In this document: piece after piece, positions 1 to 7,173 of the stretch | Layout: the number at the start of each line of letters is the position of its first letter | Numbering within the stretch: position 1 is the first letter of the stretch | Assembly (NCBI GenBank): GCA_964632795.1 | Contig: CAZWEZ010000021.1 | Location: 1-44,211, forward strand | DNA length: 44,211 nucleotides | Reading direction: 5' to 3' | Source: CAZWEZ01 sp964632795 | GTDB taxonomy: Bacteria; Pseudomonadota; Alphaproteobacteria; Rhodospirillales; 2-02-FULL-58-16 | Translations under genes and position numbers: made by a program | Notes under the pieces: generated by a model | Told to the model about the DNA's origin: nothing | Databases searched by the model: none | What the model saw: the letters and a program-made list of their open reading frames with translations, nothing else

Positions 1-18
1 GAAAGCCTTGGAAAGCCG

Positions 19-53
19 TCTCTATGGGTCATTATCAGTGCTCCTTGGTATTA
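19..53 (+). repeat. 35-bp dispersed repeat, copy upstream of the ggt-family gene
   Basis: The sequence from 19 to 53 matches the reverse complement of 44119-44153 at 33 of 35 positions. Its core reads GGGTCATTATCAGTG followed by CCTTGGTAT. It lies 13 bases upstream of the ATG at 67, with the ribosome-binding site AGGAGGGG directly after it. The other full copy sits the same way round 19 bases upstream of pgk. The constant position and orientation suggest a shared promoter or operator, or a repeat that settles next to start codons. The function is inferred. Confidence 0.75.
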
Positions 54-66
54 GGAGGGGACATCC

Positions 67-1668
67 ATGCTCAATACGCCCAAGGCGATCCGCGGCGCCG
101 TCACCGCGCCCCACCACCTGGCCGCCACCTCGGGGCTGGCGGTGCTGCGCGAGGGCGGCAACGCCATCGAGGCGGCCCTCGCCGCGGCGGCCACCATCGC
201 CGTCGTCTATCCCCACATGACCGGTCTCGGCGGCGACGCCTTCTGGCTGATCGCCCACCCCCGGGGCGAGGGCTACGACATCGAGGCCATCGACGCCTGC
301 GGCGCCGCCGGGGCCGGGGTCGATCCCGAACCGCTCCGTACGCGGGGTATGGACATGGTCCCGGGGCGCGGTCCGTTGTCCGCCTGCACGGTCGCCGGCA
401 CGGTGTCGGGGTGGCGGGCGGCGCTCGACACCTCGGCCGGCTGGGGGGGGCGGATGGGGCTGGGACGGCTGTTCGAGGACGCCGTCCATTACGCCCGCGA
501 GGGGGTTCCCGTGGCCTCGTCCCTGCACCGGGCGTCGGTGCTCCATGCCGAGGAGCTCTCGGGGTTCGCCGACTTCGTCGAGATGTTCTTCGAGGACGGG
601 GCGCCGCCGGCCGAGGGGGCGGTGCTCAAGCAGCCGGCGCTGGCGAGGACCCTGGAGCGGCTGATCGAGGCCGGCCTGGAGGACTTCTACTCGGGCGCCC
701 TGGCCCGCGACATCGCCGGCGAGCTGGAACGGGCCGGCGTCGCGCTGTCGGGCCATGACCTGGAACGCCATTCGGCGACGCGGCCCGAGCCGCTGACCCT
801 GAGGCTGGGGTGCGGCACCGTCTACAACCTGCCGCCGCCGACCCAGGGCCTGGTGTCGTTGATGATCCTGGGCCTGTTCGAGCGTCTGGGGGTGCGCGAG
901 GGCGAGAGCTTCGCCCACATCCACGGCCTGGTCGAGGCGGCCAAGCTGGCGTTCAGGGTCGGGGGCGCCCACCTCGCCGATCCGGCGGTGATGAAGGTCG
1001 ATGCGGCATCCCTGCTCGAGGACGCGAAGCTGGACCGGATGGCGGCCGGCATCGAGATGCGCCGCGCCCTGCACTGGCCCGATGCGACCGAGGATGGCGA
1101 CACCATCTGGCTGGGGGTGGTCGACGGCGAGGGCCGCGCGGTCAGCTTCATCCAGAGCCTGTACCAGGCCTTCGGCTCCGGCATCGCGTTGCCCGAAAGC
1201 GGGCTGTTGTGGCAGTGCCGGGGGGCCAGCTTCGCGCTCGGCGGCGACTCCCCCAACCAGCTGGCGCCCGGGCGCAAGCCCTTCCACACCCTGAACCCGG
1301 CGATGGCGATGCTGGACGACGGCCGGCTGGTGGTCTACGGGACCATGGGCGCCTACGGCCAGGCCCAGACCCAGTCGGCGATCTTCAGCCGCCACGTGAT
1401 GTTCGCCCGCCCCCTCCAGGAATCCCTGACCGCGCCCCGCTGGTACCTGGAGGGGTCGCGCGAAGCCTCCGAGGGCTGCCGACTGCTACTGGAGAGCCGC
1501 TTCGACGGCGCCCTGGTCGATGACCTGCGTAAGGCCGGCCACGCGGTCCGGGTGATGGGGCCCTTCGAGTCCCAGATGGGGCACGCGGGGGCCCTGGTCC
1601 GCCATCGAGGCGGCGTCATCGAGGCCGCCGCCGACCCCCGTGGCGACGGCGCCGTGGCGGCGTACTGA
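67..1668 (+). CDS. gamma-glutamyltransferase family protein (Ntn hydrolase)
   Basis: The 533-residue product has the gamma-glutamyltranspeptidase layout: an N-terminal part opening with conserved AVTAPHHLAATSGLAVLREG-type sequence (about residues 11-30) and MTGLGGDAFW (about 51-60), then a small-subunit start. Family members self-cleave before a catalytic Thr. The likely nucleophile is Thr346 in GDTIWLGVVD, which lacks the TTH of classical GGTs, so the protein belongs to the broad subgroup whose substrates are not settled (glutathione, other gamma-glutamyl compounds, or acylases). No clear signal peptide is seen, unlike the periplasmic E. coli enzyme. The start at 67 is supported by AGGAGGGG six bases upstream. 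It converges on the next gene, with 31 bases between. Confidence 0.88.
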   Translation: MLNTPKAIRGAVTAPHHLAATSGLAVLREGGNAIEAALAAAATIAVVYPHMTGLGGDAFWLIAHPRGEGYDIEAIDACGAAGAGVDPEPLRTRGMDMVPGRGPLSACTVAGTVSGWRAALDTSAGWGGRMGLGRLFEDAVHYAREGVPVASSLHRASVLHAEELSGFADFVEMFFEDGAPPAEGAVLKQPALARTLERLIEAGLEDFYSGALARDIAGELERAGVALSGHDLERHSATRPEPLTLRLGCGTVYNLPPPTQGLVSLMILGLFERLGVREGESFAHIHGLVEAAKLAFRVGGAHLADPAVMKVDAASLLEDAKLDRMAAGIEMRRALHWPDATEDGDTIWLGVVDGEGRAVSFIQSLYQAFGSGIALPESGLLWQCRGASFALGGDSPNQLAPGRKPFHTLNPAMAMLDDGRLVVYGTMGAYGQAQTQSAIFSRHVMFARPLQESLTAPRWYLEGSREASEGCRLLLESRFDGALVDDLRKAGHAVRVMGPFESQMGHAGALVRHRGGVIEAAADPRGDGAVAAY

Positions 1669-1699
1669 AATCGGCATCGAAGACGGCGAACCGCCGCCT

Positions 1700-2206
1700 T
1701 CAGTCCAGTTCCTCGTACCCCTTGTAGCCCCGCTTCTTGATGTTCTTCAACTCCTCCATGGCTTCGCCCAGCTTGTCCATGAAGGTGGCGTACTTCTCCG
1801 ACTCCCGGTCGAGGGACTGGCGCAGTTTCTGGAGGCGGATTTCCAGCTCGTTGACCCTGGAAAAGATGATCGTGATGTCCAAACGCCTGGTGTCCTCGTC
1901 GAACTTGTCGACGTCCGAGACGAGCTCGCGGACCGCGCGTTCGGTATCGCGTTCGTGGGCCTTGGCGAGGATCTGCTCGAGTTCGGTTTTCTCGGCCGAG
2001 CTCAGGGTGCGGATTCGGCGGTGGACTTCGCCGGCGAGGAAAGAAATCAGCCTGATTTCGTCATGGGTCAGCCGCCGGCCCTTCTTTTCGGCGTCCCGGA
2101 AGACGGCCGCCTCGCGCTCGATGGCGGCCAGCAGGCCGGCGTCGGTGGCGATTTCGTCAATATCGAGCCCCGCCGGAGGGGGAAGGATGTCCGTAGAGAT
2201 GGCCAT
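1700..2206 (-). CDS. hypothetical coiled-coil protein
   Basis: A 168-residue, highly charged, almost wholly alpha-helical protein not recognised as a known family. The second half (about residues 95-160) has heptad-like runs such as VNELEIRLQKLRQSLDRE, predicting a coiled coil, and the C-terminus KKRGYKGYEELD is polar. There are no membrane segments, signal peptide or cysteines. The ATG at 2206 is chosen because the frame upstream runs through repeat DNA with no coding character. No good Shine-Dalgarno sequence precedes it, so the start is uncertain. A soluble structural or adaptor role is only a guess. Confidence 0.6.
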   Translation of the reverse strand: MAISTDILPPPAGLDIDEIATDAGLLAAIEREAAVFRDAEKKGRRLTHDEIRLISFLAGEVHRRIRTLSSAEKTELEQILAKAHERDTERAVRELVSDVDKFDEDTRRLDITIIFSRVNELEIRLQKLRQSLDRESEKYATFMDKLGEAMEELKNIKKRGYKGYEELD

Positions 2207-2299
2207 CGATGAAACCCGTCTTCCAGACCAAACGATCGGGCCTTGTAGGTTTTCTGGTAACGTTTGTCCAGTCAATGCGATAGAAGACGCCCGGCGGAC

Positions 2300-2333
2300 A
2301 GTTCCGGTGCAGTTCCGGTGAGGAGTTCCGGTG
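2300..2333. repeat. three direct repeats of AGTTCCGGTG
   Basis: AGTTCCGGTG occurs at 2300-2309, 2311-2320 and 2324-2333, spaced 11 and 13 bases apart. The cluster lies between the divergent genes starting at 2206 (minus) and 2435 (plus). The near-helical spacing could suit protein binding, but the repeats also run into a degenerate copy of the GGTGAC...GTATA element, so they may be slippage products at its edge. Confidence 0.6.
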
Positions 2334-2354
2334 ACATGATACTTAATTGGGGCC
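2330..2354 (+). repeat. degenerate copy of the GGTGAC(A/T)GTATA element
   Basis: GGTGACATGATACTTAATT at 2330-2348 resembles one arm of the perfect palindrome at 28829-28888 (GGTGACAGTATACTTAATT), with the central AGT/ATG scrambled. It has no inverted partner nearby. This suggests a decayed single copy of the same repeat family. Confidence 0.45.
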
Positions 2355-2434
2355 ACATGATGAGGAATGCCCGGCGTCACCGAACCCTCGTCGCCTGTCG
2401 GAAAGTATCTCTAGGATAAGGAATATGCGTACAC

Positions 2435-2917
2435 ATGGCACAGTGTCCCTGTGGCTCCGGCTCTGATTTCGATGAATGCTGTGGCCCCGTGATTGGCGGT
2501 ACGCCCGCGCCAACCCCGGAAGCGCTGATGCGTTCCCGGTTCACGGCGTTCGTTCATGGCGACCTGGATTACATCGAAAGCACCCATGCCGAGGAGGTGC
2601 GCGATGACTTCAACCGCTCGGCGGCCGAAAGCACGGTCAAATCGGTCGAATGGGTCGGTCTGGAGATTCGCGACACCTCCGAGGGCGGCGAGGACGACGA
2701 CACCGGCACGGTCGAGTTCGCGGCCCGCTTCAAGAAGGACGGCGAGCTGCTGGTTCATCACGAAAAATCAAATTTCCGCCGCCAAGAGGGGCGGTGGGTC
2801 TACGTCGATGGCAAGATGAACCCCAAGGGCAAACCTCGCCGGGTCGACAAGGTGGGACGCAACGAGCCGTGCCCGTGCGGGTCCGGAAAAAAATATAAGA
2901 AATGTTGCGGAGCCTGA
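2435..2917 (+). CDS. ychJ: YchJ-family protein with N- and C-terminal SEC-C zinc motifs
   Basis: 160 residues, the usual YchJ (UPF0225) length. The N-terminus MAQCPCGSGSDFDECCG and the C-terminus EPCPCGSGKKYKKCC are both SEC-C motifs (CxC...CC), the zinc-binding module also found at the SecA tail. Between them lies the YchJ domain, with PTPEALMRSRFTAFVHGD near residues 26-43. Family function is not established; the zinc fingers suggest protein or nucleic-acid binding. The downstream YkgJ-like gene starts 17 bases later, so the two may be co-transcribed. Confidence 0.9.
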   Translation: MAQCPCGSGSDFDECCGPVIGGTPAPTPEALMRSRFTAFVHGDLDYIESTHAEEVRDDFNRSAAESTVKSVEWVGLEIRDTSEGGEDDDTGTVEFAARFKKDGELLVHHEKSNFRRQEGRWVYVDGKMNPKGKPRRVDKVGRNEPCPCGSGKKYKKCCGA

Positions 2918-2934
2918 GAGCCCGGCCCGAAACC

Positions 2935-3699
2935 ATGGAACGTCGTTTCTCCTGCACCGCCTGCGGAAAGTGCTGTCACGGCCTGCTGCCGCTGACCATA
3001 GATGACGCGCTTGCCCATGCCGACAAATTCCCGCTGATCGTGATCTGGACGCCGGTGCGCCAGGGAGGGCGCTCCTTCCGCATAACCGCCGACCTGGGAA
3101 TCACCATCCAGCTCAAGAAACGCAAGCTGGCGGCCGTTCAGATTGCGCCAACCGCCTACATACCGCCCACCTTTTCCTGTCCCGAACTGACCGCAGACGG
3201 GCTTTGCTCCATCCACGCCGTGAGGCCTCAGAGGTGTCGGACAATGCCGTTCTCGGCCTACCGTGACGAGAAGGATCAGGATGATCTGATGATTCCCCGG
3301 TCCGGCTGGGTGTGTGATACGGCGCACCAGGCGCCGGTTGTTTATCGAGACAGAAGCATCATTGATCGGCAAGACTTCGAGGTTGAGCGGGCACAGCTTG
3401 TCCGTGATGCGGCGATTTTGAAGCCTTACGCCGAATGGCTGCTCGACAGTGTGCCGTCACTGGGAATGGAACTTCAGAAGGTCGCCATGAAGCCAGCCGG
3501 CGGTCAACTTCTGGTTGCCTTCTCCACCCTTATCCCCAGGCTCCCGAAAGTCGATATCTTTGCCTTCGCCGAGAAACAATTTCCCGTGATGACGGCCTTC
3601 GCGGAAAGAACCGCGGGCGAGGCGGGTCTGGTGGATTTTCACCAACGCTATGTCGATAGCGCGGCGGAGTGGGAAAAGGTTGCACGCGGACGGTCATAA
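2935..3699 (+). CDS. YkgJ-type cysteine-cluster protein
   Basis: 254 residues from the ATG at 2935. An in-frame ATG at 2902 would overlap the end of ychJ; the later start is preferred because family members begin just before the cluster. The cluster is the YkgJ/Fe-S type: CTACGKCC near the N-terminus, then CPELTADGLCSIH and RPQRCRTMPFSAY. Such proteins bind zinc or an iron-sulfur cluster, and most have no assigned activity. The C-terminal 130 residues are less conserved and helical. Both genes here encode metal-binding cysteine motifs, which may reflect only chance adjacency. Confidence 0.75.
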   Translation: MERRFSCTACGKCCHGLLPLTIDDALAHADKFPLIVIWTPVRQGGRSFRITADLGITIQLKKRKLAAVQIAPTAYIPPTFSCPELTADGLCSIHAVRPQRCRTMPFSAYRDEKDQDDLMIPRSGWVCDTAHQAPVVYRDRSIIDRQDFEVERAQLVRDAAILKPYAEWLLDSVPSLGMELQKVAMKPAGGQLLVAFSTLIPRLPKVDIFAFAEKQFPVMTAFAERTAGEAGLVDFHQRYVDSAAEWEKVARGRS

Positions 3700-3803
3700 A
3701 ATACGTCCACAAAGAAACGCCTCTGCGCTCAGCGAGTTAAATGAACGGGCTGGCCGTTCGAGGCGAAATTACTGAATGCGACGGCACGGAAATTCCACAG
3801 TCT

Positions 3804-5381
3804 TCATACGTGCGAAATTCGCGCGAGGATCCGATCAATAAGTGATTTCGCCGCAACATGATTGACTGAGCACTCATATATCAGCCCGAACACTTTCTCG
3901 AAGGTCTGTCTTTCGCGCTTTGAGAGGTTGCTCAGAGGGTCCTTTCCATCTTGATTTCCCGAGATACTTGAAACCCATTTCTCAAGCGCCTCAAAGCGAG
4001 ACAATAATTCGGCGCGTGTCCCTTCATTGATCAGACCAAAATTTGCGGCTTTTTTAATCTCAGAGAGAAGGGAACCGATTTCCTTCTTTGCTGCGGCAGC
4101 GGAGTTTTTTGGGACAGCCCTCTGTTCTATAATTTCCAAACGCTTGACTATTTTTTTCTCACCAATTTCGAAACCCTTGATGCGATTTCGAATCATTGAG
4201 TTTCCCCGGCACCTTCGAGCAATATCGTGGGCAAATGGCACAAGGCGATTGATGAGATTCGATAGATGTGAATTTTGTTCGAAGTTGTCCCTACGACCAT
4301 TTGGCACGACGTTCCGGTCAACAATGTGAACTTCGCCAATGGTCCATGAACTGAAGCGCGCCTCAGGAAAAATGGCCGCAAAGATATCATGCCCCCCAAC
4401 CTGGATATTCCCTACTCTTGCCCGTAGTCCTTTCACACCGGCGCTTTCAGGGATGGCCCCCTGATAATCATGATGAAGAATCCAACCGACCGCAGCCACA
4501 CTTCCATCAATGGACTCAATCTGAAAAAACTGAGGAGACTCAATAGAACCTTTCCGTTCGTCCGAATAAGGAACAAAATTCTTGTACGGCCTATATATAG
4601 GCTTTCTTGAATTGCCGAGATAAATCTGGAACTCCCCTAATTGCAGATGTTCCGACAATGCATCGTTGGTTTCTGTTGCAAACCGATAGTGTGGATCAAA
4701 CGGTACAGGGGCAATCTGCGATAAGTAGGTGTCGATCGCGACCTCATTGAGCAAAACATCTCTAGGCAAACGGAGTGGCTTTTGGATCTCGACCTCAAAA
4801 AAATGATCTGATGAACTTGAAGCGTTGTAATTTTGAATCGAAACAACTTCATGCACGATATCGTTTAGGTCACCTTTAAAGTCTGCATCGGATAGAAGCG
4901 CTTTTAACCGTCGGCAATCCCACGAGATTTCGTTAATGACGTTCTTACCTGGCGCCTGTGATCTAAAGATCAGCTCTTGGCAGTAACCGAGACCGGCCAA
5001 ACGTCCCACGCCTCGAAATCCTCGCGCACACGTACCTTTTTTTTGGCTGGCCCCGAATGCGGTCATCCGTTTCGTAAAGTTTTTGCTAGCAAGACCAATG
5101 CCGTTATCACGAATGACGACACGCCGTTCAGATGGATCGATCTTAAATTCAACCCGACCTTCATCAGGGTGAAGGAGGTCAGCGTCGACTGCAGCGTCGA
5201 TCGCATCCGTCGAGTTCTGAATATATTCACGGTATATGGTGAGCGGATTGATATACATCGAGCTGCTGAGTAACTCGAGAATATCTTTGCCCACAATTAT
5301 CTCACCATCAAAAACAGTCTTTGGATTTTCGATATGTTTTGGTGCCGTTCTCTTGTTAAGTGCGGATGATGTTGGTGTCAT
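3804..5381 (-). CDS. GHKL-fold ATPase (Hsp90/MORC-like)
   Basis: 525 residues with a recognisable GHKL ATP-binding domain at the N-terminus: N-box REYIQNSTDA (Glu52, Asn56), G1 box RDNGIG (Asp92-Gly96) and a glycine-rich lid GFRGVGRLAG (121-130). The arrangement and the following beta-rich middle resemble Hsp90/HtpG and MORC-type ATPases, not sensor kinases: no dimerisation histidine is seen. The C-terminal part from about 390 is helical and charged. Its ATG overlaps the stop of the upstream radical SAM gene by four bases (ATGA), implying translational coupling. It is the last gene of an AT-rich island. GHKL/MORC ATPases often act as conformational switches in defence modules; its substrate here is unknown. 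Confidence 0.85.
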   Translation of the reverse strand: MTPTSSALNKRTAPKHIENPKTVFDGEIIVGKDILELLSSSMYINPLTIYREYIQNSTDAIDAAVDADLLHPDEGRVEFKIDPSERRVVIRDNGIGLASKNFTKRMTAFGASQKKGTCARGFRGVGRLAGLGYCQELIFRSQAPGKNVINEISWDCRRLKALLSDADFKGDLNDIVHEVVSIQNYNASSSSDHFFEVEIQKPLRLPRDVLLNEVAIDTYLSQIAPVPFDPHYRFATETNDALSEHLQLGEFQIYLGNSRKPIYRPYKNFVPYSDERKGSIESPQFFQIESIDGSVAAVGWILHHDYQGAIPESAGVKGLRARVGNIQVGGHDIFAAIFPEARFSSWTIGEVHIVDRNVVPNGRRDNFEQNSHLSNLINRLVPFAHDIARRCRGNSMIRNRIKGFEIGEKKIVKRLEIIEQRAVPKNSAAAAKKEIGSLLSEIKKAANFGLINEGTRAELLSRFEALEKWVSSISGNQDGKDPLSNLSKRERQTFEKVFGLIYECSVNHVAAKSLIDRILARISHV

Positions 5382-7009
5382 ACCACTAGCTCCCTAGGCA
5401 TCGTGGTTTTTTGCTCTTTTTGCTTTTTGTTGTGGTCGTAACCATAGTCGTTGAGGCTGGCGTCCTCCACGAGCTCTTCATCCGGTACCACGTATGACCG
5501 AATGTCAGTTTTTCTAAGTTCTCGCTGGGTGTCCCAGATCTTCCGCTCTTCACTCTTAGACAGCGGCACATAGAACGGGACAACATTCCGTATTAAGCGA
5601 TCGGCAATCTGTGACGCGCACTCCTCGTAATCGCCTATGTCGTGGCTGGAAAGGAAATCTAAGAGCTCGACCTGTTGCTTAGATGAAAGTTTGCCAAACT
5701 TCCTTTCATACTCCCCAAGCTCGTCTCTCCCACCGTATTGCTCGTACCAGAAACGATTGAAGATGAAATGGTGTGGCCGCATGAGGGTCCGTTCAAACTC
5801 CTCATAGGTATCCCCATATGCCGTTCGGAAGTACTCAGGCGCCCCGCTGACAATCCCATGTGTTGCCTGGAGCATGATCTGGAATGACCGCAGGAAATAG
5901 GCATTCCATTTGGGACCAATATGACTCCGATTGGGGAGGTCAGTGGGCTGATACCGCATCGGAAATGAAAAGATTCGGATATCGAACTCCTCATTAAGCG
6001 CCACGTTGATCCGCATACGTTGAAACAAATCTACAGGTGAATCGTGAAAATTATAGAGCAAGTAATTTGAGAGGCTCTTAAGCCCATTTTCGGCAGCGTA
6101 TCGAATGGACTGTTCGTAAGGCTTTCTGGCCCCAAGGTGATCGAATGCAATTCGTAATGGCGAGATACAAATCGTACTAAGTTCCCGTAAAAACATTGGA
6201 TCCTTGCACAGGATTCGAGCATCTACACCCTGATTGAAATCAACGCGTCGTTTGACTTGTGCCCGCCCCCGTTTAATCGTAGCATCGGGGGTGAAGCCAA
6301 GGTCTCTGATTTCCGCAATAATGTCTTTGAAATTCGGGGAGGCAACGACGTTGTTATCCAAAAAGATGAGGTCTTTTTTTGCGCCGTATTGTTCTTCGAT
6401 ATCATTTACGACCTCGGTTACCGAGTAGGTATCCCGCTGGTCGCCTTCCAGCTTGGGAACGCCACAGAACTTACATTTGCGAATGCACCCACGAGATGCA
6501 TACACGAAATACGCATCATTGACTGGATACTCATATGATATCTGATCGAGAATACTGTAGTCCGGCGTAAGGTCCTCAATGGGCTTCCCCATTTGGTCAT
6601 CTGCGTAAAGCTCTTCTTCGAACTCATCGAGCTGTAATGACCCAGCAGGGGATTTGTCGAGCAGGCCCTTTATGAAACGAATGCCGCGCCACTGGGATTG
6701 TTCGACGAATCTCTCATGCATCAGAGACGCGGCGATACCACCGACGAAGATCTTCTCGGTTTGTCCACGCGCTACCTCAATGGCAAAGTCGATGCTTTTC
6801 GCGATCCTCGACCACTCAAAGGAGAACATTGTGGTGATGTAAATGCGGTCCCAAGCATGTCCAACGACGCTGCGGTTCTCTCCCTTGATGAAGCATATGT
6901 TGTCTTTTTTCCCTTTGGCCCCGTGGTATTGAGCAATTTTCATTAAGCCCAATGGCGGATACTTGTTTCGGTATCCGGGTTCGATCAGCAAAATGTTCTT
7001 GTTGGCCAT
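5378..7009 (-). CDS. radical SAM protein with a B12-binding-like N-terminal region
   Basis: 543 residues. The N-terminal stretch NILLIEPGYRNKYPPLGLMK and FVGGIAAS resemble the Rossmann-like cobalamin-binding domain in front of many radical SAM enzymes, but the usual DxHxxG cobalamin ligand motif is not seen, so B12 binding is doubtful. The radical SAM motif is CIRKCKFC (Cys175, Cys179, Cys182; CX3CX2C), which would hold the [4Fe-4S] cluster that cleaves S-adenosylmethionine. The C-terminal 250 residues are not recognised. It is coupled by ATGA to the GHKL ATPase gene and follows the DGQHR gene in the same direction. The substrate is unknown; modification of a nucleic acid or peptide is inferred only from the neighbours. 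Confidence 0.85.
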   Translation of the reverse strand: MANKNILLIEPGYRNKYPPLGLMKIAQYHGAKGKKDNICFIKGENRSVVGHAWDRIYITTMFSFEWSRIAKSIDFAIEVARGQTEKIFVGGIAASLMHERFVEQSQWRGIRFIKGLLDKSPAGSLQLDEFEEELYADDQMGKPIEDLTPDYSILDQISYEYPVNDAYFVYASRGCIRKCKFCGVPKLEGDQRDTYSVTEVVNDIEEQYGAKKDLIFLDNNVVASPNFKDIIAEIRDLGFTPDATIKRGRAQVKRRVDFNQGVDARILCKDPMFLRELSTICISPLRIAFDHLGARKPYEQSIRYAAENGLKSLSNYLLYNFHDSPVDLFQRMRINVALNEEFDIRIFSFPMRYQPTDLPNRSHIGPKWNAYFLRSFQIMLQATHGIVSGAPEYFRTAYGDTYEEFERTLMRPHHFIFNRFWYEQYGGRDELGEYERKFGKLSSKQQVELLDFLSSHDIGDYEECASQIADRLIRNVVPFYVPLSKSEERKIWDTQRELRKTDIRSYVVPDEELVEDASLNDYGYDHNKKQKEQKTTMPRELVV

Positions 7010-7052
7010 CGCTTAGCCTAGGTTTAATCTGGAGATTCTCATCATACAGACA

Positions 7053-7154
7053 TCATTCCGCATTGTCGATCCACAGCTGAAGATCATTCTTGTGGGCATG
7101 AATCGTTTGACAAGTTCGGACGTGCATTTCGAGAAAAAGATATTGTTGCTCCAT
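7053..7154 (-). CDS. possible 33-residue small protein in the island
   Basis: In the 164-base gap between the DGQHR and radical SAM genes, an ATG frame encodes 33 residues beginning MEQQYLFLEMHVRTCQT and ending LQLWIDNAE. AGG lies eight bases before the ATG, a modest ribosome-binding site. The composition looks protein-like (alternating hydrophobic and polar residues, balanced charge), but a frame this short is expected by chance in AT-rich DNA. If real, it could be a small regulator or a modification substrate of the adjacent radical SAM enzyme. Confidence 0.3.
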   Translation of the reverse strand: MEQQYLFLEMHVRTCQTIHAHKNDLQLWIDNAE

Positions 7155-7173
7155 CGCATAGGCCTAAAACACG

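Noticed and set aside
22..1395. Open frame of 457 codons antisense to the ggt-family gene
   Set aside because: The plus-strand product has family motifs, while the antisense translation is low-complexity Arg/Gly/His/Gln-rich sequence.
3700..3803. Possible left attachment site of the island
   Set aside because: I looked for a copy of the tRNA-Val 3' end or another direct repeat and saw none, so no att site is claimed.
3804..5381. Histidine kinase
   Set aside because: The ATP-binding boxes fit GHKL generally, but there is no phosphoacceptor H-box or membrane sensor, and the middle region fits Hsp90/MORC-type proteins better.
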